A stretch of 64,000 bases of DNA, from assembly GCA_002471825.1 (NCBI GenBank), contig DKQS01000009.1:1-64000 (forward strand), given 5' to 3'. This document shows, piece after piece, positions 10,101 through 18,545 of this stretch. A program made the position numbers and the translations under genes. The notes under the pieces are model-generated. The model was not told the origin of the DNA. It saw only the letters and a list, made by a program, of their open reading frames with translations, and ran no database searches. This stretch comes from Flavobacteriaceae bacterium UBA7302. GTDB lineage: Bacteria; Bacteroidota; Bacteroidia; Flavobacteriales; Flavobacteriaceae. The first letter of the stretch is position 1. Every line of letters starts with the position of its first letter.

Positions 10101-10140
10101 AAAAAAATAAGAGCGATTTTCGAATAAAAATCGCTCTTAT
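10101..10140 (-). terminator. Rho-independent terminator of the 1929-aa adhesin gene
   Basis: A 14-bp perfect inverted repeat (ATAAGAGCGATTTT at 10107-10120, its complement at 10127-10140) is followed on the minus strand by seven T. It lies about 20 bp after the stop at 10160. Confidence 0.85.
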
Positions 10141-10159
10141 CTATTTGTTTGTCAGTACT

Positions 10160-13100
10160 TTATTTAAATATCACTTTTTGAATTCCGTAGTTAGAATTTC
10201 CGATTATTTTTAAGAACATTACGCCTTGACTTACATTGAAATTGAAGTCCAAATTGTTCTTTCCTTTGACTAAGTTTACTTCAGACTTGTAAATAATCTT
10301 ACCAGTCACGTCCATCAAATAGACATTTGCTTTTCCTGAAGTTGCACTTTCTATTGCAGTTCTTACCAATCCGTTTGATGGATTCGGATATACCGAGAAT
10401 GAATTTGTAAAATCACTTGTTTCAGTTGATTTTATTTTTGGGATTGCATTCACTGTCATGGTTACTGTAGCCGTAGAAGCATCTCCCGTAGCATCAGTAA
10501 TGGTGTACACAAATGTCTCGGTTCCACTAAATCCATTTACTGGAGTATATTCAATCCTATCATCTGAAGCATCATTTGGTGTTCCAAAATCATTTACTTT
10601 CAGGAATCCACCATTATCGGTAAATCTTTCACTCAATCCACCTTGTAGACGTAACCCATGCCCAGAAATGTATCCGTCTGATCCAATCGTGTCGTTATTT
10701 AACACATGGACAGAATTAGCAGAAGAGTTCTGATTAACAGTAAACGAATCGTCAACAGCAGTTGGAGTGCTTACAGTGCCACCGCCACCTCCGCCGCCAC
10801 TTCCGTTAGACGCAACGGTAATTGTAACTGTAGCTCGGTCTGCTTCTCCATCCTCATCTGTAATTACATAGGTAAAGGTATCTGTACCTGAGAAAGTAGC
10901 CGTTGGTGTATATCTAATTTGACCATTCACCACTTCAAGAGCTGCTCCATTAGAACTCGCATTGGTTATTGCTCCATTGGTAAAGGTTAATGGGTGTTTT
11001 GCATTAGGTCCGTCGGTACCATAGTCATCATTATCAGTGACATCAATGTCCACCGAAGATCCACCTTGGGTCACCCCTGAAGCTACGATATCATCATTTG
11101 CTGTTGGTGTTGAATTTACGGCAGCAGCAGTTGTAATGGTAATTGTTACCGTCCCAGTATCGCTTCCTCCACTGGTGCTGATCGTGTATTCGAAAGTGTC
11201 AGTTCCTGTAAAACTTGTGGGAGGTGTGTATGTACCAGTTCCATCACCATTTAATACAACTGAACCACCATTGGCTCCAAGAGCATCATAACTTACCACC
11301 GTAATTGGCGGATTTGCACCCGCTAAATCATTGCTAAGAACGTTAATGGCATTCGCACCACTGTCCTCAATCACTGAGAATGCGTCATCTACAGCTGTAG
11401 GTGTTGCTGAAGCAACAACCGTAATTGTTACCGTGGCTGTATCTGCATCTCCACTATTATCGGTAATGGTATATTGGAAGGTATCCGTTCCACTAAATCC
11501 TGCTGGAGGTGTATAGCTAAACTCATCATCCGAAACAGTTCCAGTTCCTTTATTGTCAATGCTAATGGCACCACCTTTAGTACTTGCACTGGATAATGTT
11601 CCGTTCGTCATGGTCAATCCTCCATCAATATATCCATCTGCTCCTGGTTCATCGTTGGCTAATACATCAATCACAGTGGCCCCATTATTGATAGATACTG
11701 TAGCTACATCATCTACCGCATCTGGAACAAATGCTGTTGCCCCGCCTGAAGTTACCGTTACAGTAACTGTTGCAGAATCAGCTTCTCCATCAGCATCAGT
11801 AATCACATAGGTAAAGGTATCTGTACCTGAGAAAGTTGCGGTTGGTGTGTATTCAATTTCATTATTGACCACTGTAATAGCAGCACCATTGGCACTTGCA
11901 TTTGAAGTTGAACCATTGCTAAAAGTCAATTGATGTGTTGCATTTGGTCCGTCCGAACCATAATCATCATTATCTAAGACATCGATTGTAATTGTATTAC
12001 CACCTTGAGTAGCCGATGCAACATCATCAGTTGCTGATGGTGAACCATTCACAACAACTACCTCAGTAACAGTTACAGTTACTGGAACCAATGAATTTCT
12101 GTTATTCCCAGGAACATAATTAAAGGTATCGGTACCTGTAAATCCAGCTCGAGGTGTGTATAAAATAACATCATCTGCAGTATCCGCCGTATTGTAAGTT
12201 TCAAGGGCAACTGTTCCGCCTTTAGCCGTTGTTCCGGTTAAATGGTCAACACTTTCAATCAAAAATCTTGTATCGTTAGAACCAAAGGTAGCATCATCAG
12301 GATCATTAGCCATCACATCAATGATATTGTCTGAGCTATTTTGATCTACTGTTGCTGAATCTGGTTGATATCCCACATTAACGGCATTTACTGTGACATT
12401 CACAGTGGCCGTCGAGGCATCTCCACTACCGTCTGTAATGGTATATTGGAACGTATCTGTACCACTAAATCCTACAGGTGGCGTATAGAGGAAGACATCA
12501 TCAGTTGTGTCGTCAGTATTTTTATTGTCGATGCTAATCGCAGCACCTTTCGCACTGGCACTTACCAAGGTTCCATTCGTCATGGTCAATCCACCATTGA
12601 TATATCCATCCAAGCCTGGTTCGTCATTTGCCAATACATTAATAATGTTATCGCTAGAGGCCTGATCTACTGTTGCCGTATCATCGTTTGCAGTAGGAGT
12701 TGATACCGTTGCCAAAGGGGTCACGGTAATATTAATGGTTCCTGTTTTTGCCAATCCTTTTGAATCGGTTATGGTATAGGTGATAAAATCAGGACCGTTA
12801 TAATCTTTTGGCGGTGAGTAATGAATTACATCATCCGTAAGGTCATTCGGTGTACCATTGTCTTCAACACTTACAATACCTCCTTGATCACTCGCATTGT
12901 TCAACGTACCATTTTGTAAGGTCAATGGATGTGTCGCATTCGGACCGTTGGTTCCGAAGTTGTCATTGGCCAGTACATCAAATACATTATTCACACTATT
13001 TTGAATCACCGATGTGGTTAATCCGAAAATAGTCGGCTCTGGCACATTATTTACATTCACTGTTCTTGTTGCAGTTCCTGTGTTTCCAGCGGCATCAGTA

Positions 13101-15949
13101 ACCTCGTAGGTTACACTGTACGAACCGATAACATTTACATTTACTGCAGATGCATCAATAGTGATGTTGGCAGTGAGATCTCCGTCTGTATCATCGAGTG
13201 CCGTCGCATTCGCCTCAACATAGGCATCGGTAAAATCGATATTTTGTGGATTATCTCCCAACAAGGTAATCACAGGTGCTGTTTGATCAATCGGTGGATC
13301 ACCAGGACACCAGTAAGATTGTGCTAACCCATTTAAATTGGTGGATACCGTATTGGTACCATTGTCTGAGATATCTGTGGTATTTCCTGCAAGTTCTACA
13401 TTATCAATTGTGGTATTTGAATAGGTTGCTGGAATTTTAATACCCGCCGTTGAAGAGTTTGAAATTTTAGAGTTTATAATTTGGTTGTTAGTTCCACTAG
13501 ATATGAACTCAATACCATAATCTCTGTTACAAATTTGTACGTTATCAATTACAATATTGCTTCCTGCATTTATATAAATCCCTCTATCAAAATTCGCATT
13601 ACTGGCTGCATTTGTTAAATCCACATTTTGAATGGTAACATTACTTGAAGCCGTAATAGCGATTGAAGTCCCGGCATGATTTGCAAAAGTGTTTGCACCA
13701 AGAGTAAAATTGGAATTACTATTTCGTATGTGGATTCCGTTGGATGATCCTGAAAAATCATTTCCGGAGATTTGACCTTCAGTTCCAAAATACTCTAGAC
13801 CGAATACACCAGAATTCGTTAAGTTATTGTTAGTGAATGTATTTGCACTACCGCCAGCACTGTATATTCCATTACCAGTGGTTCCAGAAAAATTGTTATT
13901 TCGAATAGTATTGTTGGTGTTATATGTTGGGTGCACCCCATCCATACGAAGTGCAGTTCCAAATCCACCACTCAAATCGTTGTCTTCGATTGTTGAATTA
14001 CTTAACGCAAGTACATGTAGACCATATTTAGACCCCAAGTTCACTCCACTTGCGAATAAAGGAGCCATCACCCAATCTTTAATCGTTAAGTTCGTTCCAA
14101 GTGAAATTTTTAATACTAAGTCTTGGTGATCTCCCCAAGTATTTTGATTGGGTCCAGTTCCCGTTGGTGAAGTCAAGTTAAATCCATTTGTATTGAATAA
14201 ATAAACTCCCGAAGCAGAACCCGTAAAATCGTTACCGGATATTTCAACTGGAGTTCCCTTGTATTCAATAGCCCAATCACCTCCGTTGGTAAAGTCATTT
14301 CCGGTTATCGATTCTCCACTACCACCGGCAGTGAAAAATCCTCTGCTTGTGCTTCCTGAAAGATTATTATTTCTTATAATATTGTTGGTGTTGTATGTTG
14401 GGTGTATCCCATCCATACGAAGCGCATTGGCAAAACCACCGCTAAAATCGTTGTCTTCTATTGTAGAATTACTTAGCGCAAGCACGTGAAGCCCATATTT
14501 GGTACCCAGGTTCACTCCATTTGCAAACAAAGGCGCCATGACCCAATCTTTGATGGTTAGGTTATTCCCTAATGCAATTCTCAATACCAAATCTTGGTGA
14601 TCTCCCCAGGTATTTTGATTGGAACCTGTTCCGGTAGGAGATGTTAAATTAAATCCATCTGTATTTAATAAATATACACCAGATGATGAACCCGTAAAAT
14701 CATTACCAGAGATTTGAGCTGGTGTCCCTTTATATTCTATGGCCCAGTCCCCACCATTGGTAAGGTTGTTTCCAATTATTGTATTTCCGTTTCCGCCAGC
14801 AGAATAAAACCCTCTACTAGTGGTCCCAGAAAGATTGTTATTTCGAATGGTGTTATTGCTATTGTAGGTTGGGTGAACACCATCCATTCGAAGTCCAACA
14901 CCGAAGCCACCACTTACATCATTATTTTCAATGGTAGAATTCGATAAGGCTTTGACCCAAAGTCCGTTTTTGAGACTCAAGTTCACTCCATTTGCATACA
15001 AAGGAGCCATAGTCCAATCGTCAATAGTGATGTTTGTTGAAAGTTCAAAACGGAAAACAACTCCTGTATGATCACCCCAAGTATTTTTATTGGCACCAGT
15101 AGAAGTTGGTGATGTCAATTCAAAAGTATTCGCGCCAGTAATATAAATTCCACTATCAGAACCTGTAAGGTCATTATTAGTAATGGATGTAGGCGTACCG
15201 GATGAATAGAAAATAGCCCATCCTCCGGAATTCGTTAAATCATTATTTGTAATGGTATTACTGCTATTTGCTCCACTTTGGAAGTGAATGGTATTGCTTG
15301 CTGTGCCAGAGAAATTATTATTATCTATTGTATTATTGGTATTCCCAGAATTTCCTGACGGTAAAAACCTTAAGGCATGATTGGTTGTTCCAGTGACAGT
15401 ATTATTCGTTATGCTCGTCCCACTGGTAACTGTAAGTCTCATGGCCTCTTGAAAATTATAGAATGTATTTTCATTAATAGAAAGGTCACTGGCAATTACA
15501 GTATTTATAGCAATACCTGTATTGGAGGTGGTAGATTCAAAAGCCAACCAAGTAACTTCTGAGTTGTCTGACCCATTCTCAAATGAAAATACATAATCTC
15601 CAACGAGCGTAATTAATGGAGTCGTTGTAAATCCCGGTTGGGTATCACCAGAAATCGTGACGGTTTCATCAACTTGAATTTCCGAACCAATATTAATGGT
15701 TGCCGCACCAGTTCCGATGGCAAAATGAATTACATCTGCTCCCGGATTGTTATTCGCTTGATCAATGGCCCATCTCAAAGAGTTGGCAGTACCCACATCG
15801 TCAGATGTATTTGTAACGGTATACGTTACCGGTAAATCATTTGTTTTTTTAGAGGCAAGATTATCCCTGTTACCTTCCTCAGATGGAAATGCGTAGAACT
15901 GCATACCAAAGGTTGCTAGCACCAATGCTAGAATGTAATTTTTTCTCAT
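10160..15949 (-). CDS. Large T9SS-secreted beta-helix/cadherin-repeat adhesin (1929 aa)
   Basis: Paralogue of the 2540-aa protein. Domain order: signal peptide (about 1-20); NSLRWAIDQANNNPGAD beta-helix start; beta-helix to about 880 containing 157-aa modules; CPGD linker; one DUF5011-like Ig domain (about 890-965); eight Ig/cadherin-like repeats (about 971-1830) including a Gly-rich spacer (SGGGGGGG) before the last; T9SS type A sorting domain (1849-1929, SVYPNPSNG). It has no LamG domain. Repeats 4-5 (ending in DGEAD, then FVPDAVDD and GGLTMTNGTL) match a cassette in the left-edge gene in both order and DNA sequence. Predicted to be exported by Sec, moved across the outer membrane by T9SS and surface-attached. 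The adhesin role is inferred from architecture. Confidence 0.9.
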   Translation of the reverse strand: MRKNYILALVLATFGMQFYAFPSEEGNRDNLASKKTNDLPVTYTVTNTSDDVGTANSLRWAIDQANNNPGADVIHFAIGTGAATINIGSEIQVDETVTISGDTQPGFTTTPLITLVGDYVFSFENGSDNSEVTWLAFESTTSNTGIAINTVIASDLSINENTFYNFQEAMRLTVTSGTSITNNTVTGTTNHALRFLPSGNSGNTNNTIDNNNFSGTASNTIHFQSGANSSNTITNNDLTNSGGWAIFYSSGTPTSITNNDLTGSDSGIYITGANTFELTSPTSTGANKNTWGDHTGVVFRFELSTNITIDDWTMAPLYANGVNLSLKNGLWVKALSNSTIENNDVSGGFGVGLRMDGVHPTYNSNNTIRNNNLSGTTSRGFYSAGGNGNTIIGNNLTNGGDWAIEYKGTPAQISGNDFTGSSSGVYLLNTDGFNLTSPTGTGSNQNTWGDHQDLVLRIALGNNLTIKDWVMAPLFANGVNLGTKYGLHVLALSNSTIEDNDFSGGFANALRMDGIHPTYNTNNIIRNNNLSGSTSRGFFTAGGSGESITGNDFTNGGDWAIEYKGTPVEISGNDFTGSASGVYLFNTNGFNLTSPTGTGPNQNTWGDHQDLVLKISLGTNLTIKDWVMAPLFASGVNLGSKYGLHVLALSNSTIEDNDLSGGFGTALRMDGVHPTYNTNNTIRNNNFSGTTGNGIYSAGGSANTFTNNNLTNSGVFGLEYFGTEGQISGNDFSGSSNGIHIRNSNSNFTLGANTFANHAGTSIAITASSNVTIQNVDLTNAASNANFDRGIYINAGSNIVIDNVQICNRDYGIEFISSGTNNQIINSKISNSSTAGIKIPATYSNTTIDNVELAGNTTDISDNGTNTVSTNLNGLAQSYWCPGDPPIDQTAPVITLLGDNPQNIDFTDAYVEANATALDDTDGDLTANITIDASAVNVNVIGSYSVTYEVTDAAGNTGTATRTVNVNNVPEPTIFGLTTSVIQNSVNNVFDVLANDNFGTNGPNATHPLTLQNGTLNNASDQGGIVSVEDNGTPNDLTDDVIHYSPPKDYNGPDFITYTITDSKGLAKTGTINITVTPLATVSTPTANDDTATVDQASSDNIINVLANDEPGLDGYINGGLTMTNGTLVSASAKGAAISIDNKNTDDTTDDVFLYTPPVGFSGTDTFQYTITDGSGDASTATVNVTVNAVNVGYQPDSATVDQNSSDNIIDVMANDPDDATFGSNDTRFLIESVDHLTGTTAKGGTVALETYNTADTADDVILYTPRAGFTGTDTFNYVPGNNRNSLVPVTVTVTEVVVVNGSPSATDDVASATQGGNTITIDVLDNDDYGSDGPNATHQLTFSNGSTSNASANGAAITVVNNEIEYTPTATFSGTDTFTYVITDADGEADSATVTVTVTSGGATAFVPDAVDDVATVSINNGATVIDVLANDEPGADGYIDGGLTMTNGTLSSASTKGGAISIDNKGTGTVSDDEFSYTPPAGFSGTDTFQYTITDNSGDADTATVTITVVASATPTAVDDAFSVIEDSGANAINVLSNDLAGANPPITVVSYDALGANGGSVVLNGDGTGTYTPPTSFTGTDTFEYTISTSGGSDTGTVTITITTAAAVNSTPTANDDIVASGVTQGGSSVDIDVTDNDDYGTDGPNAKHPLTFTNGAITNASSNGAALEVVNGQIRYTPTATFSGTDTFTYVITDEDGEADRATVTITVASNGSGGGGGGGTVSTPTAVDDSFTVNQNSSANSVHVLNNDTIGSDGYISGHGLRLQGGLSERFTDNGGFLKVNDFGTPNDASDDRIEYTPVNGFSGTETFVYTITDATGDASTATVTMTVNAIPKIKSTETSDFTNSFSVYPNPSNGLVRTAIESATSGKANVYLMDVTGKIIYKSEVNLVKGKNNLDFNFNVSQGVMFLKIIGNSNYGIQKVIFK
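10460..13039 (-). repeat. Eight tandem Ig/cadherin-like repeat units in the 1929-aa adhesin
   Basis: Eight units of about 100 codons run from PTIFGLTTSV through PTAVDDSFTV. Subtypes alternate as in the upstream paralogue. A shorter unit (PTAVDDAFSVIED, with VVLNGDGTGTYTP) resembles a canonical cadherin-like repeat. Boundaries are approximate. Confidence 0.8.
13709..15124 (-). repeat. Three exact-period 157-aa (471-bp) beta-helix modules
   Basis: F-x-LTSP-type starts fall at residues 276, 433 and 590, and WGDH at 291, 448 and 605, exactly 157 apart. Each module carries LTIKDWVMAPL(F/Y)A, L(S)NSTIE(D/N)ND, HPTYN(T/S)NN and ISGNDFTGS. Modules 2 and 3 are close to identical at DNA level. Confidence 0.85.
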
Positions 15950-16142
15950 GGTTTAGATTGCGATAAATTCTAAAAAATAATCTATTAATTTCGAACTGAG
16001 GGATAGTTCTTGGTAAGAAACTTCTAATTAATAAATTAGGGTTACAATTAATATTGACCGCAAGATACTACAGAAAGAGGTAGAAAATAATTAACATAGG
16101 TTAATTTTTTTAACCTCTAAAGAAACGAGAGAATTGACTCAA

Positions 16143-16859
16143 TTAGTTACTGATTACCAGCTGCTTAATGGTTTTATGAATGTCGTTTTTTACAGATAAA
16201 AAATACATTCCAGATTGAAGTTTTGAAGAAATTGGAACCTCATTTGATCCTTTTTGAAGTCGAATATTCTTGCTCATTAAAAGCTTTCCTGTTAGGTCAA
16301 ATAATGCAATTTCACTTTCAGCATTCATCTCTTGATTGATCAAAATAGTGATCCGTTCAACAGCCGGATTAGGGAAAATATTGAATGAAAATGACGACGA
16401 TTTTAGTACCTGTTGAACCAATATATTTCGTGTTTTTGGTTTTTCTTTTACTTGCACCTTAATCAATCCATTCTTAATAACTCCTGATTTTGTTTTTAGT
16501 TGGTAATGCACAATATCGGTCCCAATAAAGTCCTGAGGCGGTGTATACAACACAAGATCATCGAATAATTGATATGGAGTTCCATTGTCACTGATGGCTA
16601 AGCTTCCGCCTCGTTCACTTCGGCAAGTAAGTTGTTCTTTTGTGAAGGACAAGGGATAATTCAAATGTGGTCCATCAATTCCAAATGAACTTTCACGCAA
16701 CACATTGAATCCATTATTGATGGAATTGGAGAGCACCATGGTATTCATTTCCATGGCTAGTGGCTCCATAACAATATTAGAATTGGTTGATTTCTGCTGA
16801 CCGTAAACAACAGTAATAAGTGCCGCAAACAAGATTGATGATAAGTACCTTTTTATCAT
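16143..16859 (-). CDS. Single-repeat T9SS-secreted mini-paralogue of the adhesins (238 aa)
   Basis: It has a signal peptide (MIKRYLSSILFAALITVVYG) and one Ig/cadherin-like repeat of the HPLTF subtype. Visible repeat hallmarks are FGIDGPHLNYPLSFT, ERGGSLAISDNGTP, DDLVLYTPP and DFIGTDIVHY. A T9SS sorting domain closes it (FNIFPNPAVERITI to the end). It is essentially the minimal version of the neighbouring giants and may be the promoter-proximal member of the array. Its repeat is the most diverged of the set. It could act as a small surface subunit or be a remnant of a larger gene; nothing in the sequence shows a ligand. The ORF is intact. Confidence 0.8.
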   Translation of the reverse strand: MIKRYLSSILFAALITVVYGQQKSTNSNIVMEPLAMEMNTMVLSNSINNGFNVLRESSFGIDGPHLNYPLSFTKEQLTCRSERGGSLAISDNGTPYQLFDDLVLYTPPQDFIGTDIVHYQLKTKSGVIKNGLIKVQVKEKPKTRNILVQQVLKSSSFSFNIFPNPAVERITILINQEMNAESEIALFDLTGKLLMSKNIRLQKGSNEVPISSKLQSGMYFLSVKNDIHKTIKQLVISN

Positions 16860-17015
16860 TGTAAAACAATTTAGTTTAATAAATAACTAAATCTTGGTAA
16901 TGGTTCTTCTTAGGATGAGGGTAAGGTACTGTGGGAGGAAAACGACCCTTGCATGATTGTCGCTCTCAATACGGATATAAATATAAAATTATTTTTTAGT
17001 TTTTCCTAAATTCTC

Positions 17016-17987
17016 TTAGAACCTTCTTACAGCTCTGATGTTATTTGAGAATGTTTTTAGGATTTCCGCAGCTTGCCCGTTGGTTAAATCGATACCTTCA
17101 GCTCTTTGGTCATTGATTTCGGTAGAGCTCCAATAAGCATCATTCAACAAAGCCTGACCGCTATTTGCAGCTGCAGTTGTATTAATTACCGACTTACTTG
17201 CGAAAATTAAATTCAATTCATATTTACTTGGTAAATACCAATCACCATAGGTATTGGAACCCTGGGTAGCACTGTAGTTACGACAGGTTCTAGCTGCATA
17301 CAATGCCGGATTGCCTTTATTGGATTCGTTATCAAAATTGATACTTACGGCCATGGTAGTGTTATCTGCTCCTGCATACAAACCGTCTCCTCTAGCCTGA
17401 GTATGAATGAATGTACCCCAAGAAGCAGCGGTTAAGTTTTCATTAGAACATACCAAACCGTGTTGCTTGGTTTCGTCAACCCAGACTACAATTCCGCCTT
17501 GGGCAAAGTCACCGATCGCATAGGTAACTACATTTTCGATTTTTGGTTTGTTGGTTAAGTCGTCATAATTACCGCTAAATACGTTTTCAGCAGACTTGGC
17601 ATTCAATGCATACGGAACACTCAAAAACTGACTCGTACCTACAATGGTATAATTGGAGCCACCTTCTAAATCTGTTTCGTGCTTGATGAAATAATTACTA
17701 GCAGCCCAATCGATGGTTGTAAAACTTCCAGCAATTACTGACCCCGTTCCGATTTCTAAAGTCACCAGTCCGTTAGCATTGGTCGTAATACTATGACTTT
17801 CAGAATACACTGCAGTCCCAGTAGAAGATCCTTGCAAGATACTGATGCGCATTCCAATTGCCTTGTTTGGCTCTAAATCGCCACTGGCGTTTCGAATGAT
17901 TGCTTGAAAACTCATTTTCTCAGGTGTTTGAGAGAAAATGGATAATGAGGTAAATACAAACAGAAAAAGTGCTAGTCTTAGTTTCAT
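17016..17987 (-). CDS. Exported Lcl/DUF1566-like domain protein (323 aa)
   Basis: Signal peptide MKLRLALFLFVFTSLSIFSQ is followed by an N-terminal region typical of exported Bacteroidota proteins (SFQAIIRNASGDL, ISILQGSSTGTAVYSE, FLSVPYALNAKSAE). The C-terminal half resembles the Lcl/DUF1566 family: GGIVVWVDETKQHGLV, YGDWYLPSKYELNLIF, YWSSTE and a final NNIRAVRRF. That fold is a C-type-lectin-like module often found in collagen-like or phage tail-fibre-like proteins, so ligand binding is plausible but unproven. No T9SS tail is visible. The start codon lies 1 bp after the upstream stop codon (17989), so the two genes are probably co-translated. Confidence 0.75.
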   Translation of the reverse strand: MKLRLALFLFVFTSLSIFSQTPEKMSFQAIIRNASGDLEPNKAIGMRISILQGSSTGTAVYSESHSITTNANGLVTLEIGTGSVIAGSFTTIDWAASNYFIKHETDLEGGSNYTIVGTSQFLSVPYALNAKSAENVFSGNYDDLTNKPKIENVVTYAIGDFAQGGIVVWVDETKQHGLVCSNENLTAASWGTFIHTQARGDGLYAGADNTTMAVSINFDNESNKGNPALYAARTCRNYSATQGSNTYGDWYLPSKYELNLIFASKSVINTTAAANSGQALLNDAYWSSTEINDQRAEGIDLTNGQAAEILKTFSNNIRAVRRF

Positions 17988-17988
17988 T

Positions 17989-18459
17989 TTAGTTTTTTAA
18001 AATTTTAAATGTTTTGAGGAATTTATTTCTCTGCTGAACTCTCAAGAAATAAACACCTGTACTGTACGGTTGAATGTTCAAATAGGTATTGTTTGATTTA
18101 ATTTTACCACGTTGGAGAATCTTTCCATTGGTATCAATCAACACATATTGCAGACCATCCAATTCAATATTTTGAAGTTTTAAAGCGAAAACATCTTTTG
18201 TCGGATTTGGGAAGGTCGTTGAATTCTTTAATAAGTCAACTTCTTCCGTACTCAAGGAAAGTAGTTCAATGCTTTGTTGAACACCCAATAAAACGCTTCC
18301 AGAACTCTCAATGGTAGAGGTGTAAAATACCTGACCTACCGAATAGCTCACACTACCTGTAGCCGTCACCGTGCCTCCCGTGGAGAGGATTACTTCTTGA
18401 GCATGACTGGCATTATGGATGGAAAATAGGGCTATTAGGGCGAAAATTATTTTTTTCAT
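17989..18459 (-). CDS. Small T9SS C-terminal-target protein (156 aa)
   Basis: Signal peptide (MKKIIFALIALFSIHNASHA) is followed by a short mature region with ILSTGGTVTATGSVSYSVGQVFY and GVQQSIEL, then a T9SS-like sorting domain (FPNPTKDVFALKL ... GVYFLRVQQ). Small proteins of this layout are frequent beside Lcl/DUF1566-type proteins in flavobacteria, and here it is the first gene of a two-gene unit with the 323-aa protein. Function is unknown. A large hairpin sits just upstream. Confidence 0.7.
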   Translation of the reverse strand: MKKIIFALIALFSIHNASHAQEVILSTGGTVTATGSVSYSVGQVFYTSTIESSGSVLLGVQQSIELLSLSTEEVDLLKNSTTFPNPTKDVFALKLQNIELDGLQYVLIDTNGKILQRGKIKSNNTYLNIQPYSTGVYFLRVQQRNKFLKTFKILKN

Positions 18460-18473
18460 GAAGCATCAAATAG

Positions 18474-18513
18474 TTTGGGTGAGATTTTTACCTTGACAAA
18501 AACCTCACCCAAA
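18474..18513 (-). terminator. Large hairpin between guaB and the 156-aa gene, possible terminator or leader structure
   Basis: TTTGGGTGAG (18474-18483) pairs perfectly with CTCACCCAAA (18504-18513). An inner TTTTT/AAAAA pairing across a mismatch extends the stem. It lies after the guaB stop (18546). No T tract follows the stem on the minus strand, so it is not a textbook terminator. A TATATTTG box (18517-18510) overlaps its outer edge. Confidence 0.4.
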
Positions 18514-18545
18514 TATAAATGAATTCCTCAATAAATAAAGAAAAA

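Noticed and set aside
2560..13039. Regularly spaced repeats as a CRISPR array
   Set aside because: The repeats are about 300 bp or longer, in frame and coding, with conserved protein motifs. There are no short direct repeats with unique spacers and no cas genes.
622..15835. Many plus-strand open frames across the adhesin genes
   Set aside because: They are antisense shadows of low-complexity Thr/Asp/Asn-rich coding DNA. None has a start context, domain or promoter.
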